A stretch of 64,000 bases of DNA from Synergistota bacterium (lineage in GTDB: Bacteria > Synergistota > GBS-1). Positions 1-8,262 of the stretch are shown one piece after another (the stretch's first letter is position 1; each line of letters opens with the position of its first letter). The notes beneath the pieces are model-generated. The model saw only the letters and a program-made list of their open reading frames with translations. It did no database searches and was not told where the DNA came from. The stretch lies in the NCBI GenBank assembly GCA_025060595.1, contig JANXBX010000005.1, forward strand, positions 1 through 64,000. Direction: 5' to 3'. The translations under genes were made by a program, and so were the position numbers.

Positions 1-175
1 TAAAAAGGGATTGCGACATTCACCCCCTCTATCATCATAAACTCCCCAGTTATGTCAGTATAAGTTGGAAAAAACCCTGAATAAAAAGGGATTGCGACGT
101 TCAATGGGCCTGCCTTCCATCCAACACCGTATTCTTTTTAAAAGTTGGAAAAAACCCTGAATAAAAAGGGATTGC
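1..175 (+). CRISPR. Leader-distal end of a CRISPR array (three repeat copies, two spacers)
   Basis: A roughly 35-base repeat (GTTGGAAAAAACCCTG at its 5' end, GGGATTGCGAC at its 3' end) is seen as a 3' part at 1-17, a full copy at 64-98 and a copy at 144-175 that loses its last GAC. Two A residues before each GTTGG may also belong to the repeat. The unique spacers are about 45 bases (18-63 and 99-143), long as is common for type III arrays. CCCT and AGGG inside the repeat can form a short hairpin. The ATTGCGAC end resembles the 8-base crRNA 5' handle, so transcription is read as left to right, with the leader outside the window. A decayed final repeat is usual for the leader-distal end. The csm operon starts about 5.3 kb downstream. 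Confidence 0.88.
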
Positions 176-248
176 TAATATTATGGAATTTCTTGAGGGG
201 TATTTTTTATTTCTTATGGGGGAAAGTTAAATTGAAAGGTTGGTTATT

Positions 249-267
249 TGTAGAATTTAATTCTACA
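249..267. promoter_or_regulatory. Perfect 19-bp palindrome, candidate operator upstream of the tct operon
   Basis: The arms TGTAGAATT and AATTCTACA flank a single central T with no mismatch. The site lies about 33 bases upstream of the -35 box of the tct promoter, where an activator would bind. No regulator gene is adjacent, so its partner is unknown. The rest of 176-299 shows nothing else I can name. Confidence 0.45.
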
Positions 268-299
268 TAATAGAAAGGCTCATTTAAGGTGTAGAGTAC

Positions 300-328
300 T
301 TGAAAGATCATTAAGTAGGTGGTATTCT
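300..328 (+). promoter_or_regulatory. Probable promoter of the tctC-tctB-tctA operon
   Basis: TTGAAA (300-305), a 17-bp spacer and TATTCT (323-328) preceded by TGG (extended -10). Transcription would start near 335, giving a leader of about 105 bases. The leader contains two SD sequences (361-367 and 378-384), each followed at once by a start-stop pair (ATGTAA at 371-376, TTGTAA at 386-391), before the real SD at 426-433. Confidence 0.5.
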
Positions 329-439
329 TTTTATAGAAATTATTTTCCTAATTTTTATGAAAGGAGGGTGATGTAAAAAGGAGGTTTGTAATCTATTTTT
401 AGTTCCATTTTAATTTTCACAGAAGAGGAGGGGTTATGT

Positions 440-1411
440 ATGAAAAGGCTTTTATGGTTTTTGGTTACAATGAGTATGGTTTTAGGAGTCTCTATGTCTG
501 TGTGGGCGGCATATCCAGAAAAGCCAGTTACTGTAATTTGTCCATGGGGGGCTGGGGGAGGTACAGATAGACTTGCTCGTTTTTTAGCTGATGAACTCTC
601 AAAGAAATTTGGGCAACCTTTTACAGTCGTTAATAAAACAGGTGGTGGTGGTGCGGTAGGCCATTCTGCTGGTGCCTATGCTCCACCAGATGGATATACT
701 ATAACTATAGTAACTTTAGAATTGGCTACGATGCATTGGATGGGGTTAACCGATCTCACTTATGAGGCCTTTGAATATGTTGCTCAAGTTAATGAGGATG
801 CAGCGGGTGTAACTGTCAGAGCTGATGCTCCTTGGAAAACTTTAAAGGAGTTACTAGATGATATAAAGGCTAACCCTGGAAAGTATCTTTTCTCTGGTGT
901 TGCAACGGGTGGAATTTGGGACTTGGCGAGGATTGGTATGCTTCATGCTGCAGGAATACCAGTTGATGCTGTAAAGTGGGTTCCTTCTACAACTGGTGCA
1001 GCTCAAGCTCTAACTGAGCTTTTAGGTGGACATATTCATGTAGTAACATGCTCTTTAGCTGAAGCTGCTTCTTACATAAGAAGTGGGCAGGCACGTGCCC
1101 TTGCTGTGATGGCTGATGAAAGGTTACCAGCTTTTCCTGATGTCCCAACCTTGAAAGAACAAGGAATTAACTGGAGTGCTGGAACTTGGAGAGGAGTGGG
1201 GGTTCCTAAAGGGACGCCTGAGGATATAAGGAAAAAGCTTGAGGATGCTATCATTGAAATAGCCAATTCTGAGGCTTTTAAGAAATTTATGGAAACTAAT
1301 GGTTTTGGAATAAAGATAAGGAGAGGCGCAGAATTTAAAAAGTTTGTTGCAGAGCAAGATAAAGCCTGGAAGACAGTTCTTGAAATAGGTGGCTTACTTA
1401 AGAAGAAATAG
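440..1411 (+). CDS. tctC: TctC-type periplasmic solute-binding protein of a tripartite tricarboxylate transporter
   Basis: 323 aa, normal length for the Bug/TctC family, which captures carboxylates in the periplasm for the TctAB membrane pair. Residues 1-23 form a signal peptide ending WAA/YPEKPV. There is no lipobox cysteine, so the protein should be soluble in a periplasm. The family mark PWGAGGGTD follows directly. The start is the ATG at 440, behind AGGAGGGG (426-433). An overlapping ATG at 436 is in another frame. A terminator-like hairpin follows the gene, so more binding protein than permease is expected. The substrate cannot be read from the sequence. Confidence 0.93.
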   Translation: MKRLLWFLVTMSMVLGVSMSVWAAYPEKPVTVICPWGAGGGTDRLARFLADELSKKFGQPFTVVNKTGGGGAVGHSAGAYAPPDGYTITIVTLELATMHWMGLTDLTYEAFEYVAQVNEDAAGVTVRADAPWKTLKELLDDIKANPGKYLFSGVATGGIWDLARIGMLHAAGIPVDAVKWVPSTTGAAQALTELLGGHIHVVTCSLAEAASYIRSGQARALAVMADERLPAFPDVPTLKEQGINWSAGTWRGVGVPKGTPEDIRKKLEDAIIEIANSEAFKKFMETNGFGIKIRRGAEFKKFVAEQDKAWKTVLEIGGLLKKK

Positions 1412-1425
1412 ATTAATAAGTTGAT

Positions 1426-1469
1426 ATATAGGGGTAGGTTCTGTATCAAGGACCTACCCCTATATTTTT
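1426..1469 (+). terminator. Intrinsic terminator between tctC and tctB
   Basis: A 14-bp perfect stem (1426-1439 with 1452-1465, core AGGGGTAGGT / ACCTACCCCT) is followed by a run of five T. It is inside the operon, so it probably acts as a partial terminator or mRNA 3' stabiliser that raises tctC output over tctBA. Confidence 0.8.
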
Positions 1470-1491
1470 AAAGAGAAGGGAGGTTTTTTTC

Positions 1492-1986
1492 ATGGGGATA
1501 GGGGATTTGATTCTTGGGATTAGTTGTATAGCTTTATCGATTTTTGTCTTTTACTATTCGAGGTTTTTCCCTAAATATACTTCTGGAGCTCAAGAGCTTC
1601 CAGGGCCCAGCTTTTTTCCAAGACTCTTGGCTATTTTTATAATTGCATTTGGAATATACTTTGTAATATATGGCATATATAGAGTTTTGAAGAATAGGGA
1701 CGAAAGAAGGTCTTTTAATAGCCTTGAATTTAAGGATTTGAGGAGTCTTTTAAGTTATGTGTTAGTTTTATCTACTGGCTTTATAGTTTATCCGGTTCTG
1801 AACTTTTTTGGAACCATTGTTGGTTTTACAGTTATTGGAATTTTTCTTATGCGGATATTTAAGGTTAAGTGGATTACGTCTATTATATACTCTTTCGCTA
1901 TGGCTTTAATTATTAACTGGATATTTAAAGGAATATTTAAGCTTCCGTTACCTGATGATAAAATATTTCTTCTTTTAAGGGGGTAG
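1492..1986 (+). CDS. tctB: TctB-type small membrane subunit of the tripartite tricarboxylate transporter
   Basis: 164 aa with four hydrophobic segments (about residues 5-22, 43-63, 85-110 and 118-152), the usual TctB build. TctB sits beside TctA in the inner membrane; its exact role in the family is poorly known. The start ATG has AAGGGAGG about 8 bases upstream. The gene lies between tctC and tctA, 7 bases before tctA. TctB proteins diverge strongly, so the call rests on topology and position more than on sequence motifs. Confidence 0.85.
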   Translation: MGIGDLILGISCIALSIFVFYYSRFFPKYTSGAQELPGPSFFPRLLAIFIIAFGIYFVIYGIYRVLKNRDERRSFNSLEFKDLRSLLSYVLVLSTGFIVYPVLNFFGTIVGFTVIGIFLMRIFKVKWITSIIYSFAMALIINWIFKGIFKLPLPDDKIFLLLRG

Positions 1987-1993
1987 ATCCCTT

Positions 1994-3478
1994 ATGTCTT
2001 ATTTTTTAAGTATTCTTTCACTTGATGTAATTTTACCTCTTTTTCTTTCCATGGCTTTTGGAATTTTTGTTGGAGCAATGCCTGGTCTTACAGCAACTAT
2101 GGCGGTAGCCTTAATAATTCCTTTAACTTATTATATGAAGCCTATAGCGGGTCTTAGTATGGTTATAGGGGTTTCATTTACGGCCATATTTGCAGGAGAT
2201 ATCCCGGCTACCTATTTGCGTATTCCTGGAACTCCTGCTTCCGGAGCTGCAACATTGGACGGCTTCGAAATGAACAAAAAAGGGAAAGGTCCATTAGCTT
2301 TAACTCTTGATTTATTTTGCTCTGCCTTGGGTGGTATGATAGGAGTATTAATACTTATACTAGTTGCACCGCCCTTAGCAAGAGCAGCTTTAAGTTTTAC
2401 TCATTTTGAATATTTCTGGTTGGGTATTTTTGGCTTAAGTATGGCAGCTGTGTTAAGTAAGGGTAACACGATTAAAGGATTGTTATCAGCTCTTTTAGGA
2501 CTTCTCGTGTCCACAATAGGTATAGATGTGACTACTGGTTACCCAAGGTTCACTTTTGGTGTCATAGACCTTATGGATGGGGTTAGTTTCATCCCGGCTA
2601 TGATAGGTCTCTTTGGAATATCCGAAGTATTAAAAAAGCTTACATTGGATAAGGATCTAGAGCTAACGAGGGTGAAAACCGATACAAAGCTTCAAGTTAT
2701 AGAAGCATTTAAGCTCATGTTGAAAAACAAGTTTACCATTGTTAGAAGTGCTCTTATTGGAACTTTTATAGGTGCGTTACCAGGTGCTGGTGCTGATATA
2801 GCTGCTTGGGTTTCATATGGAGTAGAGAAGAATCTAGCTCGTGATGAGGTTGGAACTGGAAGCCCCAGAGGTGTCATTGCTCCAACGAGTGCTAATAACG
2901 CTGCCATAGGTGGAGCTTGGATTCCTGCCTTATCTTTAGGGTTACCGGGAGATTCTATAACCGCTATAGTTCTTGGAGCCATGCTCATGTATGGTTTGAA
3001 GCCCGGTCCATTAATTTTTACTGAATCTAAAGAACTGGTTTATCAGCTTTTCGTTGTTGCTGTTTTAGTTCAAATACTGCTGATACCGGCTGGATGGATC
3101 GGAATAAAGACCTTCTCATATCTTGTTAATCTAAGAACTGGTGTGGTTATGACCGCAGTGGTTCTATTTTCTATCGTAGGTTCTTATGCTATTAGAAATA
3201 GCTTTTTTGATGTTGGAATTATGATGGTTTTCGGCTTGCTTGGTTATGTGATGGAAAGGATAAACATGCCTCTTGCTCCAATGGTTTTAGCGCTTATTTT
3301 GGGTAGAATGATAGAGGATAACCTTCGTGTCGGGCTCATAAAGACAAGTGGAAGTTACCTCCCCTTTATAAGTAGGCCTATATCTTTAACTTTAGTTATA
3401 CTTATAGTGCTATCCTTTTTGGGGCCATATTTGTGGAAAGCTTTTAACTTTGTTAAAAGTTCTATGAGGAAGGAGTAA
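1994..3478 (+). CDS. tctA: TctA-type large permease subunit of the tripartite tricarboxylate transporter
   Basis: 494 aa with about 12 hydrophobic segments. The two glycine-rich repeats typical of TctA are present: FVGAMPGLTATMAVALIIPL near residue 25 and FIGALPGAGADIAAW near residue 258. It is the transmembrane channel of a cation-driven uptake system working with TctC and TctB. Its 3' end overlaps the convergent molybdopterin oxidoreductase gene by 17 bases, with no terminator visible between them. Confidence 0.94.
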   Translation: MSYFLSILSLDVILPLFLSMAFGIFVGAMPGLTATMAVALIIPLTYYMKPIAGLSMVIGVSFTAIFAGDIPATYLRIPGTPASGAATLDGFEMNKKGKGPLALTLDLFCSALGGMIGVLILILVAPPLARAALSFTHFEYFWLGIFGLSMAAVLSKGNTIKGLLSALLGLLVSTIGIDVTTGYPRFTFGVIDLMDGVSFIPAMIGLFGISEVLKKLTLDKDLELTRVKTDTKLQVIEAFKLMLKNKFTIVRSALIGTFIGALPGAGADIAAWVSYGVEKNLARDEVGTGSPRGVIAPTSANNAAIGGAWIPALSLGLPGDSITAIVLGAMLMYGLKPGPLIFTESKELVYQLFVVAVLVQILLIPAGWIGIKTFSYLVNLRTGVVMTAVVLFSIVGSYAIRNSFFDVGIMMVFGLLGYVMERINMPLAPMVLALILGRMIEDNLRVGLIKTSGSYLPFISRPISLTLVILIVLSFLGPYLWKAFNFVKSSMRKE

Positions 3479-5387
3479 GTTTTTCTATTCTTACTTTTGT
3501 TTCAAAAAAGGCGGCTCCACGATTGTCTTCTGCTAAAATTTCGCCACATAGGTCATTTATTCCAGTATCGCCTTGATCTATTAATAAAGTGTCATGTCTA
3601 ATTTTAGGGTTAAAATGAAGTTTAACCTTTAGCTTTCCATTGTGCGAGACTAAAAATGCTTCTTCAAAAGGATATTTTTCTTTCCATATCGGATTTATCA
3701 AGCAAATAATAGGTTTTGGTTCGCCTTCTATAGATCTTTGTGAGTTAGTTCTCGTTAGCGCTTTTGGAGTTATTAAGGTAAAAGGATACTCTTCCATAGA
3801 TTTTAAGTCTGGTAGCTTTAGCTTTTCTGCAAAATGAAATTTCCTGTCCTCTGTCAGGAAGATCCCATCTTTAAATGGAATTTCAGGAAAGATCGGTGAA
3901 AATATCCAACCTTTCTCTTTTAATAAGGATGGGGTTATTCCAAAGGAGTAGAGCTTTGAAAAGGCTATTTCTATAGCTTTTTCTACTTCTCCGAATTCTT
4001 TCTCAAAACCAAGCCTTTTAGAAAGCTCCTTGTATATGGTCCACTCATCTAAAGCTTCACCTTTAGGTTCAAATATTTTTGGAAGATAGCCAATTATATG
4101 ATTCCAGAAAGATCCCCTTATATCCTCTTTTTCTAGATACGTAGCGCAGGGAAGCACTATATCAGCTAATTGAGTGGTTTCATTCCATCTGAAGTCTATT
4201 ACTACCTTTAGTGGAATTTTACTAGCCACTTCCTTAAGCTTTCCGGTATTTTGAGTTTGGTTGAATAGATTGAAGCTCTGAATCCACAAAACTTCAAAGG
4301 TTTCCTTTTCAAGCTCAGATGCTAATGATGCTTTGGGAACCTTCTTAAAATCTTTTATGGTGAAAGTTTCTTTATTTATAGGTTTTATCCATCTCATATC
4401 AAAAGATGTTAAACTGTAATGAGAGAAGGAGACTCCACCGCCTTTTACTCCAATATTTCCAGTTATGGCTGAAAGGGCATCTATAGCCCTGAATGTAGAG
4501 ACACCATGACTGTAGTGTTGTACTCCCATTCCAAGCCATATGGAAGCCGGTTTTTCAAAGGATAACCTTTTCGCTATTTCACAGATATCTTCCAAATTGA
4601 CATTGCACTTTTCTGATAACTCTATTAGTTTCCAATCGTTCAAGATATTTTTGTAAGCTTCAAAATTTACGGTTTTGTTCTCTATAAAATATTTGTTTTC
4701 CCAACCATTTTCAAGAATAACCTTAGCTATAGCTAGTGCCAGATATACGTCGCTTCCAGGTTTAACTGAAATATGTTTGTTAACAAAGTTTGCGGTTTCC
4801 GTTTTGATGGGGTCTATCAGGTAAATAAATGTCCCGTTTTTTCTTGCTTTCTCTATAAAAGGAACGAAGTGTATATTAGTTCTCGCAGGGTTTCTACCCC
4901 AAATTATCGCGGTTTTACTTTTTAATATATCTTCTGGAGGGTGGTTAAAGCAAGCTCCGAAGTCAAGCTCGTGAGCAAAGTTTCCAGCATCGTCACATAG
5001 ATTTCCATCCATATAGGTTATGTTTCCGTATAGGTGGAAGAATCTAATAGAGCATAGTCTCATGAATATACCTGTATTACCAGTGTTTACTCCTAAAAGT
5101 ACTGAGTTTTCTTTTCCTTTATCTTTAAGCTCTTGAAGTTTATCTGATATTACGTTCAAAGTTTCCTCCCAAGAGCTTTTTCTTAACTCGCCATTCTTTC
5201 TTATAAGTGGATGGGTTATCCTTTTTTTGCTTTCCCTGTCTTTAAGGAATTTATAAATTCTTTGACATAGGAAATTTTTCGTATAAGGATTTGATGTGTC
5301 TGGCTTTAGAATTAAATCGTTCTTGATTTCAAAATTAATAGCACATGCATCCCAACAGTCAGCATAGCAGACTCCTTTAAACTTCAT
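3462..5387 (-). CDS. Molybdopterin oxidoreductase catalytic subunit (BisC/COG0243-type), cytoplasmic
   Basis: 641 aa. The N-terminus has C7-x3-C11-x3-C15-x25-C41, the 4Fe-4S motif of the DMSO-reductase superfamily, followed by a long Mo-bisMGD domain (IIWGRNPARTN near 165, IQSFNLFNQTQN near 390) and a C-terminal dinucleotide-binding domain (RTNSQRS near 555). C131 in the stretch NLCDDAG is at the usual place of the molybdenum ligand. There is no Tat leader before the first cysteine. No electron-transfer or membrane-anchor subunit gene is adjacent, so the partner and substrate are unknown. A strong SD (AGGAGG on the minus strand) precedes the ATG. Confidence 0.9.
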   Translation of the reverse strand: MKFKGVCYADCWDACAINFEIKNDLILKPDTSNPYTKNFLCQRIYKFLKDRESKKRITHPLIRKNGELRKSSWEETLNVISDKLQELKDKGKENSVLLGVNTGNTGIFMRLCSIRFFHLYGNITYMDGNLCDDAGNFAHELDFGACFNHPPEDILKSKTAIIWGRNPARTNIHFVPFIEKARKNGTFIYLIDPIKTETANFVNKHISVKPGSDVYLALAIAKVILENGWENKYFIENKTVNFEAYKNILNDWKLIELSEKCNVNLEDICEIAKRLSFEKPASIWLGMGVQHYSHGVSTFRAIDALSAITGNIGVKGGGVSFSHYSLTSFDMRWIKPINKETFTIKDFKKVPKASLASELEKETFEVLWIQSFNLFNQTQNTGKLKEVASKIPLKVVIDFRWNETTQLADIVLPCATYLEKEDIRGSFWNHIIGYLPKIFEPKGEALDEWTIYKELSKRLGFEKEFGEVEKAIEIAFSKLYSFGITPSLLKEKGWIFSPIFPEIPFKDGIFLTEDRKFHFAEKLKLPDLKSMEEYPFTLITPKALTRTNSQRSIEGEPKPIICLINPIWKEKYPFEEAFLVSHNGKLKVKLHFNPKIRHDTLLIDQGDTGINDLCGEILAEDNRGAAFFETKVRIEKLTPSS

Positions 5388-5421
5388 TATTCAATTCCTC
5401 CTTTTAGTATTGACAAAATAA

Positions 5422-5450
5422 TTTAGTTATGGTGACTAATATGTTAAGAT
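5422..5450 (+). promoter_or_regulatory. Possible promoter of the csm operon
   Basis: An extended -10 (TGT then TAAGAT, 5445-5450) lies 40 bases before the cas10 start; its -35 is poor. A consensus TTGACA at 5410-5415 is also present, but it sits 21 bp before TAATAT (5437-5442), which is too far for a standard promoter. One of these probably drives the operon. Confidence 0.35.
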
Positions 5451-5490
5451 ATTTTCTTTATTGTAGCAAGTCTTTAAGGAGTTGATTTTT

Positions 5491-7863
5491 ATGAATCTCG
5501 AAGTTTTTTATCTAGGGGCGCTCTTTCATGATGTAGGAAAGTTTATAGAAAGAACCAAAGCTTATAAGGAAATATCGAAGAAAGAAGAGTACAAGAGTCT
5601 TGATGTGGGACGGTGGGCGCATCCAAGGTATTCTCATTTTTGGCTTAAAGGTGTATGTGAGAGAATTCCTCTGCTTAAAGAGTTGAGTTCTTGTGATGTG
5701 GAAAAAATGCGTGATTTAGTTTTATGGCATCATAAACCTGGTGATCTTTTTTGGTGTGAAGTTCTTCAGACGGCGGATTATCTATCTGCTGCAGAGAGAG
5801 TGGAAGAGTCAGAAGAAGAGAAAGAGGAGTATAATAAGGAGCCTCTTTTAAGTATCTTTAGTGAGATCTTTGAGGATAAAACTTCGGATAAGCTGTTTTA
5901 TCCTCTTAAAAAGCTTGATACGGATGATAACATAATTTTTCCTCAGAACAAGGAATATCTGATAGTTAATTATGACGAATTGGAAAAAGATTTTGAATCT
6001 GTTTTAAGTTTGGTAGACTCAGAAGAGGATCTTTTAACTCTCTTTGAAAGGTACTTTTGGTGTGTTCCTTCTCAGGTTGTAGGAGCTAGAGCGGATATAT
6101 CTCTTTACGATCATTTGAGGACTACTGCTGCTATAGCAGTGGCTTACTGGCACGAGATAATTATAAGGGAAAAGGAAGGTATGGATTACTGGAGGGATCG
6201 CTTATCTAAGGTTAGAGATTTCTTAGGGAAAGGCAGTGGAAGTATAGGGGAAGAGGCTGACTTCCTTCTTATTGGCGGTGACCTTTCTGGTATTCAAAGC
6301 TTTATATTTGATATACCTTCTAAGGGAGCGGCGAAGAGCTTGAAAGGAAGATCATTATTTTTGTCTATTCTGATGGAGGTTATAGCAAGGTATATAGTTG
6401 ATAGTCTTAATTTAAGGCTGGTTAATATTCTTTACATGGGTGGAGGGGCTTTTTGGATTTTGGCACCTCGTTCTGTGGAAAATAGACTTAAAGATATTAG
6501 AAAGAATATCTCAAAGCTGCTTCTGAGAGCTCTGAAGGGGAAAATATATGTAGCTTTAAGTTGGGTTCCTATTTATTACAAAAATTTTTATGTGAAATCT
6601 GAGGAAAATTTTGTTTCGGTGGTTGAACGTCTTCAGAGAGAGCTTTCTAGGGTTAAAATGGAAAGATTTAAAGAAGTTCTTGAGGATGAGAATGGTTATA
6701 AACTTCTTTTTGGTTCACCTGGGATTCTGTCTTCCTATGAGGAGCATTGTATTATATGTGGTGAGAGTGAAAAGCACCTTCTTCTAGCTTATGATGAGCC
6801 TGTAGGTACTCAAAGAATATGTAAAATGTGCGATTCTTTTAGGGAATTATCGAATAGATTTAGTGAAGAAGATCTTATAAGGTTTGAAAAAGTTGGACGT
6901 GACTCAGATGTTGAAATATCAGATTGCTTTTCTCTGTTTAAAGCGTTTGGTTTTTCTGTAAATCCCGTCAAGTTGAAAGAAAAGGAAAGGATTTATTTTA
7001 AAAATTCCTTACTGAAAAGACCCAAGAAAAATAATAAGGAACCTTCTGTTAAAACTCTTGAGGATTTAGCTGAGCAAAGTGAAGGAGATAAGCTTTTGGG
7101 TTATATTAAGCTTGATATAGATAGTTTGGGAAGGATTTTTAAGGAGGGTTTAGGTAAGGAATACTACTCGGTATCGAGAGTCGCTATGCTAAGTAGGATG
7201 CTCGCCTTTTTCTTCGAAAGATACATACCTATGAGGATAATTTCTAATGAAGATTATCTTGTTTTCGCTGGTGGTGATGATGCCTTTATAATCTCTTCTT
7301 GGAGTAGATCGCTTAGAATTGCTGAGGAGATAGAAATGTCATTTAGAAAATATGTGGCTGGAAATCGCAAGATAACTTTTTCTGTGGGTCTATTTCTAGC
7401 TAAGCCCAATTATCCTGTAAGTAGAGCTGCAATTTTGGTGGAGGAGGAACTGCATAGCGCTAAGAGTAAGTATAAGGAGAAAGATGCGGTTTGTATCTGG
7501 GGAGAGGTTTTTACAAAGTGCGAGTATAGGGAGCTTTTAAAGCTGTGGAACAGGCTTAAGGAGTTCTTCAGTAAAAAGGATGGTTTTGAAGCAAGGGGTA
7601 CGCTTTTTAAAATTATAAGATTTTCAAAAGATCTTAGAAGCATGGATGAAGAGTTTAAACTTCCTAAACCTTGGCTCTTTGCTTATGCTTTAAGAAACGT
7701 TGAGGATAAGGAGTTCAAAGATTACATTGTTAATTTGTATGAAAGGCTTCCCTTTAAAGGTTTTTGTGGGGCAGATGAAAGCCCTATTGAGATTCGAAAC
7801 CCAGCCATATTATATGTGGCTTCCTGTTTTGCTTATCTTTCAACAAAAGAGGAGGTGAGGTAA
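5491..7863 (+). CDS. csm1: Cas10/Csm1, type III-A CRISPR effector large subunit
   Basis: 790 aa from the ATG at 5491. An in-frame TTG at 5482 abuts the SD AAGGAG (5476-5481), so it is unlikely to be the start. In order: an N-terminal HD nuclease domain (H13-D14 in LFHDVGKFIE), the first palm domain (LLIGGDLSGIQSFIF near 260), a zinc finger (C420-x2-C423 and C444-x2-C447), and a second palm domain with intact GGDD at residues 594-597. Intact HD and GGDD predict target-activated ssDNA cleavage and cyclic oligoadenylate synthesis. It is first in a five-gene operon and abuts csm2. Confidence 0.96.
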   Translation: MNLEVFYLGALFHDVGKFIERTKAYKEISKKEEYKSLDVGRWAHPRYSHFWLKGVCERIPLLKELSSCDVEKMRDLVLWHHKPGDLFWCEVLQTADYLSAAERVEESEEEKEEYNKEPLLSIFSEIFEDKTSDKLFYPLKKLDTDDNIIFPQNKEYLIVNYDELEKDFESVLSLVDSEEDLLTLFERYFWCVPSQVVGARADISLYDHLRTTAAIAVAYWHEIIIREKEGMDYWRDRLSKVRDFLGKGSGSIGEEADFLLIGGDLSGIQSFIFDIPSKGAAKSLKGRSLFLSILMEVIARYIVDSLNLRLVNILYMGGGAFWILAPRSVENRLKDIRKNISKLLLRALKGKIYVALSWVPIYYKNFYVKSEENFVSVVERLQRELSRVKMERFKEVLEDENGYKLLFGSPGILSSYEEHCIICGESEKHLLLAYDEPVGTQRICKMCDSFRELSNRFSEEDLIRFEKVGRDSDVEISDCFSLFKAFGFSVNPVKLKEKERIYFKNSLLKRPKKNNKEPSVKTLEDLAEQSEGDKLLGYIKLDIDSLGRIFKEGLGKEYYSVSRVAMLSRMLAFFFERYIPMRIISNEDYLVFAGGDDAFIISSWSRSLRIAEEIEMSFRKYVAGNRKITFSVGLFLAKPNYPVSRAAILVEEELHSAKSKYKEKDAVCIWGEVFTKCEYRELLKLWNRLKEFFSKKDGFEARGTLFKIIRFSKDLRSMDEEFKLPKPWLFAYALRNVEDKEFKDYIVNLYERLPFKGFCGADESPIEIRNPAILYVASCFAYLSTKEEVR

Positions 7864-8262
7864 ATGGTTAAAAACGAACAAGCGAGAGAAGGTCAAAATA
7901 CCAAGTATGATAGTGCTTTCATAGAAAAGAATGCTATTAAAATTAATGAAATTAAAAATGTAGAGGAGCTCAACAGGCTTTGCGAAGAGATAGAAAAGTT
8001 AGCTAAAAGCGATAAAACTACATTTACTCAAATAAGGAATATCTATTCTAGGGTTAGGAAAGTGAAGGAATTAAAGGATTTGGTAGCTCTAAGACCTGTC
8101 TTGGCTTACGTTGGCGCAAGGAACAATATAAAAGATTTGACCGGGCTTTTAGACAGGATAATTAAAGCTGCTAATAAGAGTGAGCATTTAGATAGCTTTA
8201 AAAAGTTTATGGAAATGCTTGTTTGTTACAAGAGGGTTCACAAGGGTCAGGAGGCGAGTTAG
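7864..8262 (+). CDS. csm2: Csm2, small subunit of the type III-A complex
   Basis: 132 aa, mostly charged helix, with the first 30 residues likely disordered. Csm2 proteins line the crRNA-target duplex in the Csm complex as the Cas11-type small subunit. The conserved segment SRVRKVKELKDLVALRPVLA (about residues 59-78) and KKFMEMLVCYKR near the C-terminus fit the family. ATG follows the cas10 stop directly, with GAGGTGAGG as SD. The call is strongly backed by its place between csm1 and csm3. Confidence 0.92.
   Translation: MVKNEQAREGQNTKYDSAFIEKNAIKINEIKNVEELNRLCEEIEKLAKSDKTTFTQIRNIYSRVRKVKELKDLVALRPVLAYVGARNNIKDLTGLLDRIIKAANKSEHLDSFKKFMEMLVCYKRVHKGQEAS

Noticed and set aside
176-299. Possible CRISPR leader to the right of the array
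   Set aside because: The decayed repeat is at this end and the repeat 3' end reads as a crRNA handle on the plus strand, so the leader should be on the other side.
5410-5442. TTGACA ... TAATAT as the main cas promoter
   Set aside because: Spacer of 21 bp is too long; kept only as part of a low-confidence promoter region.
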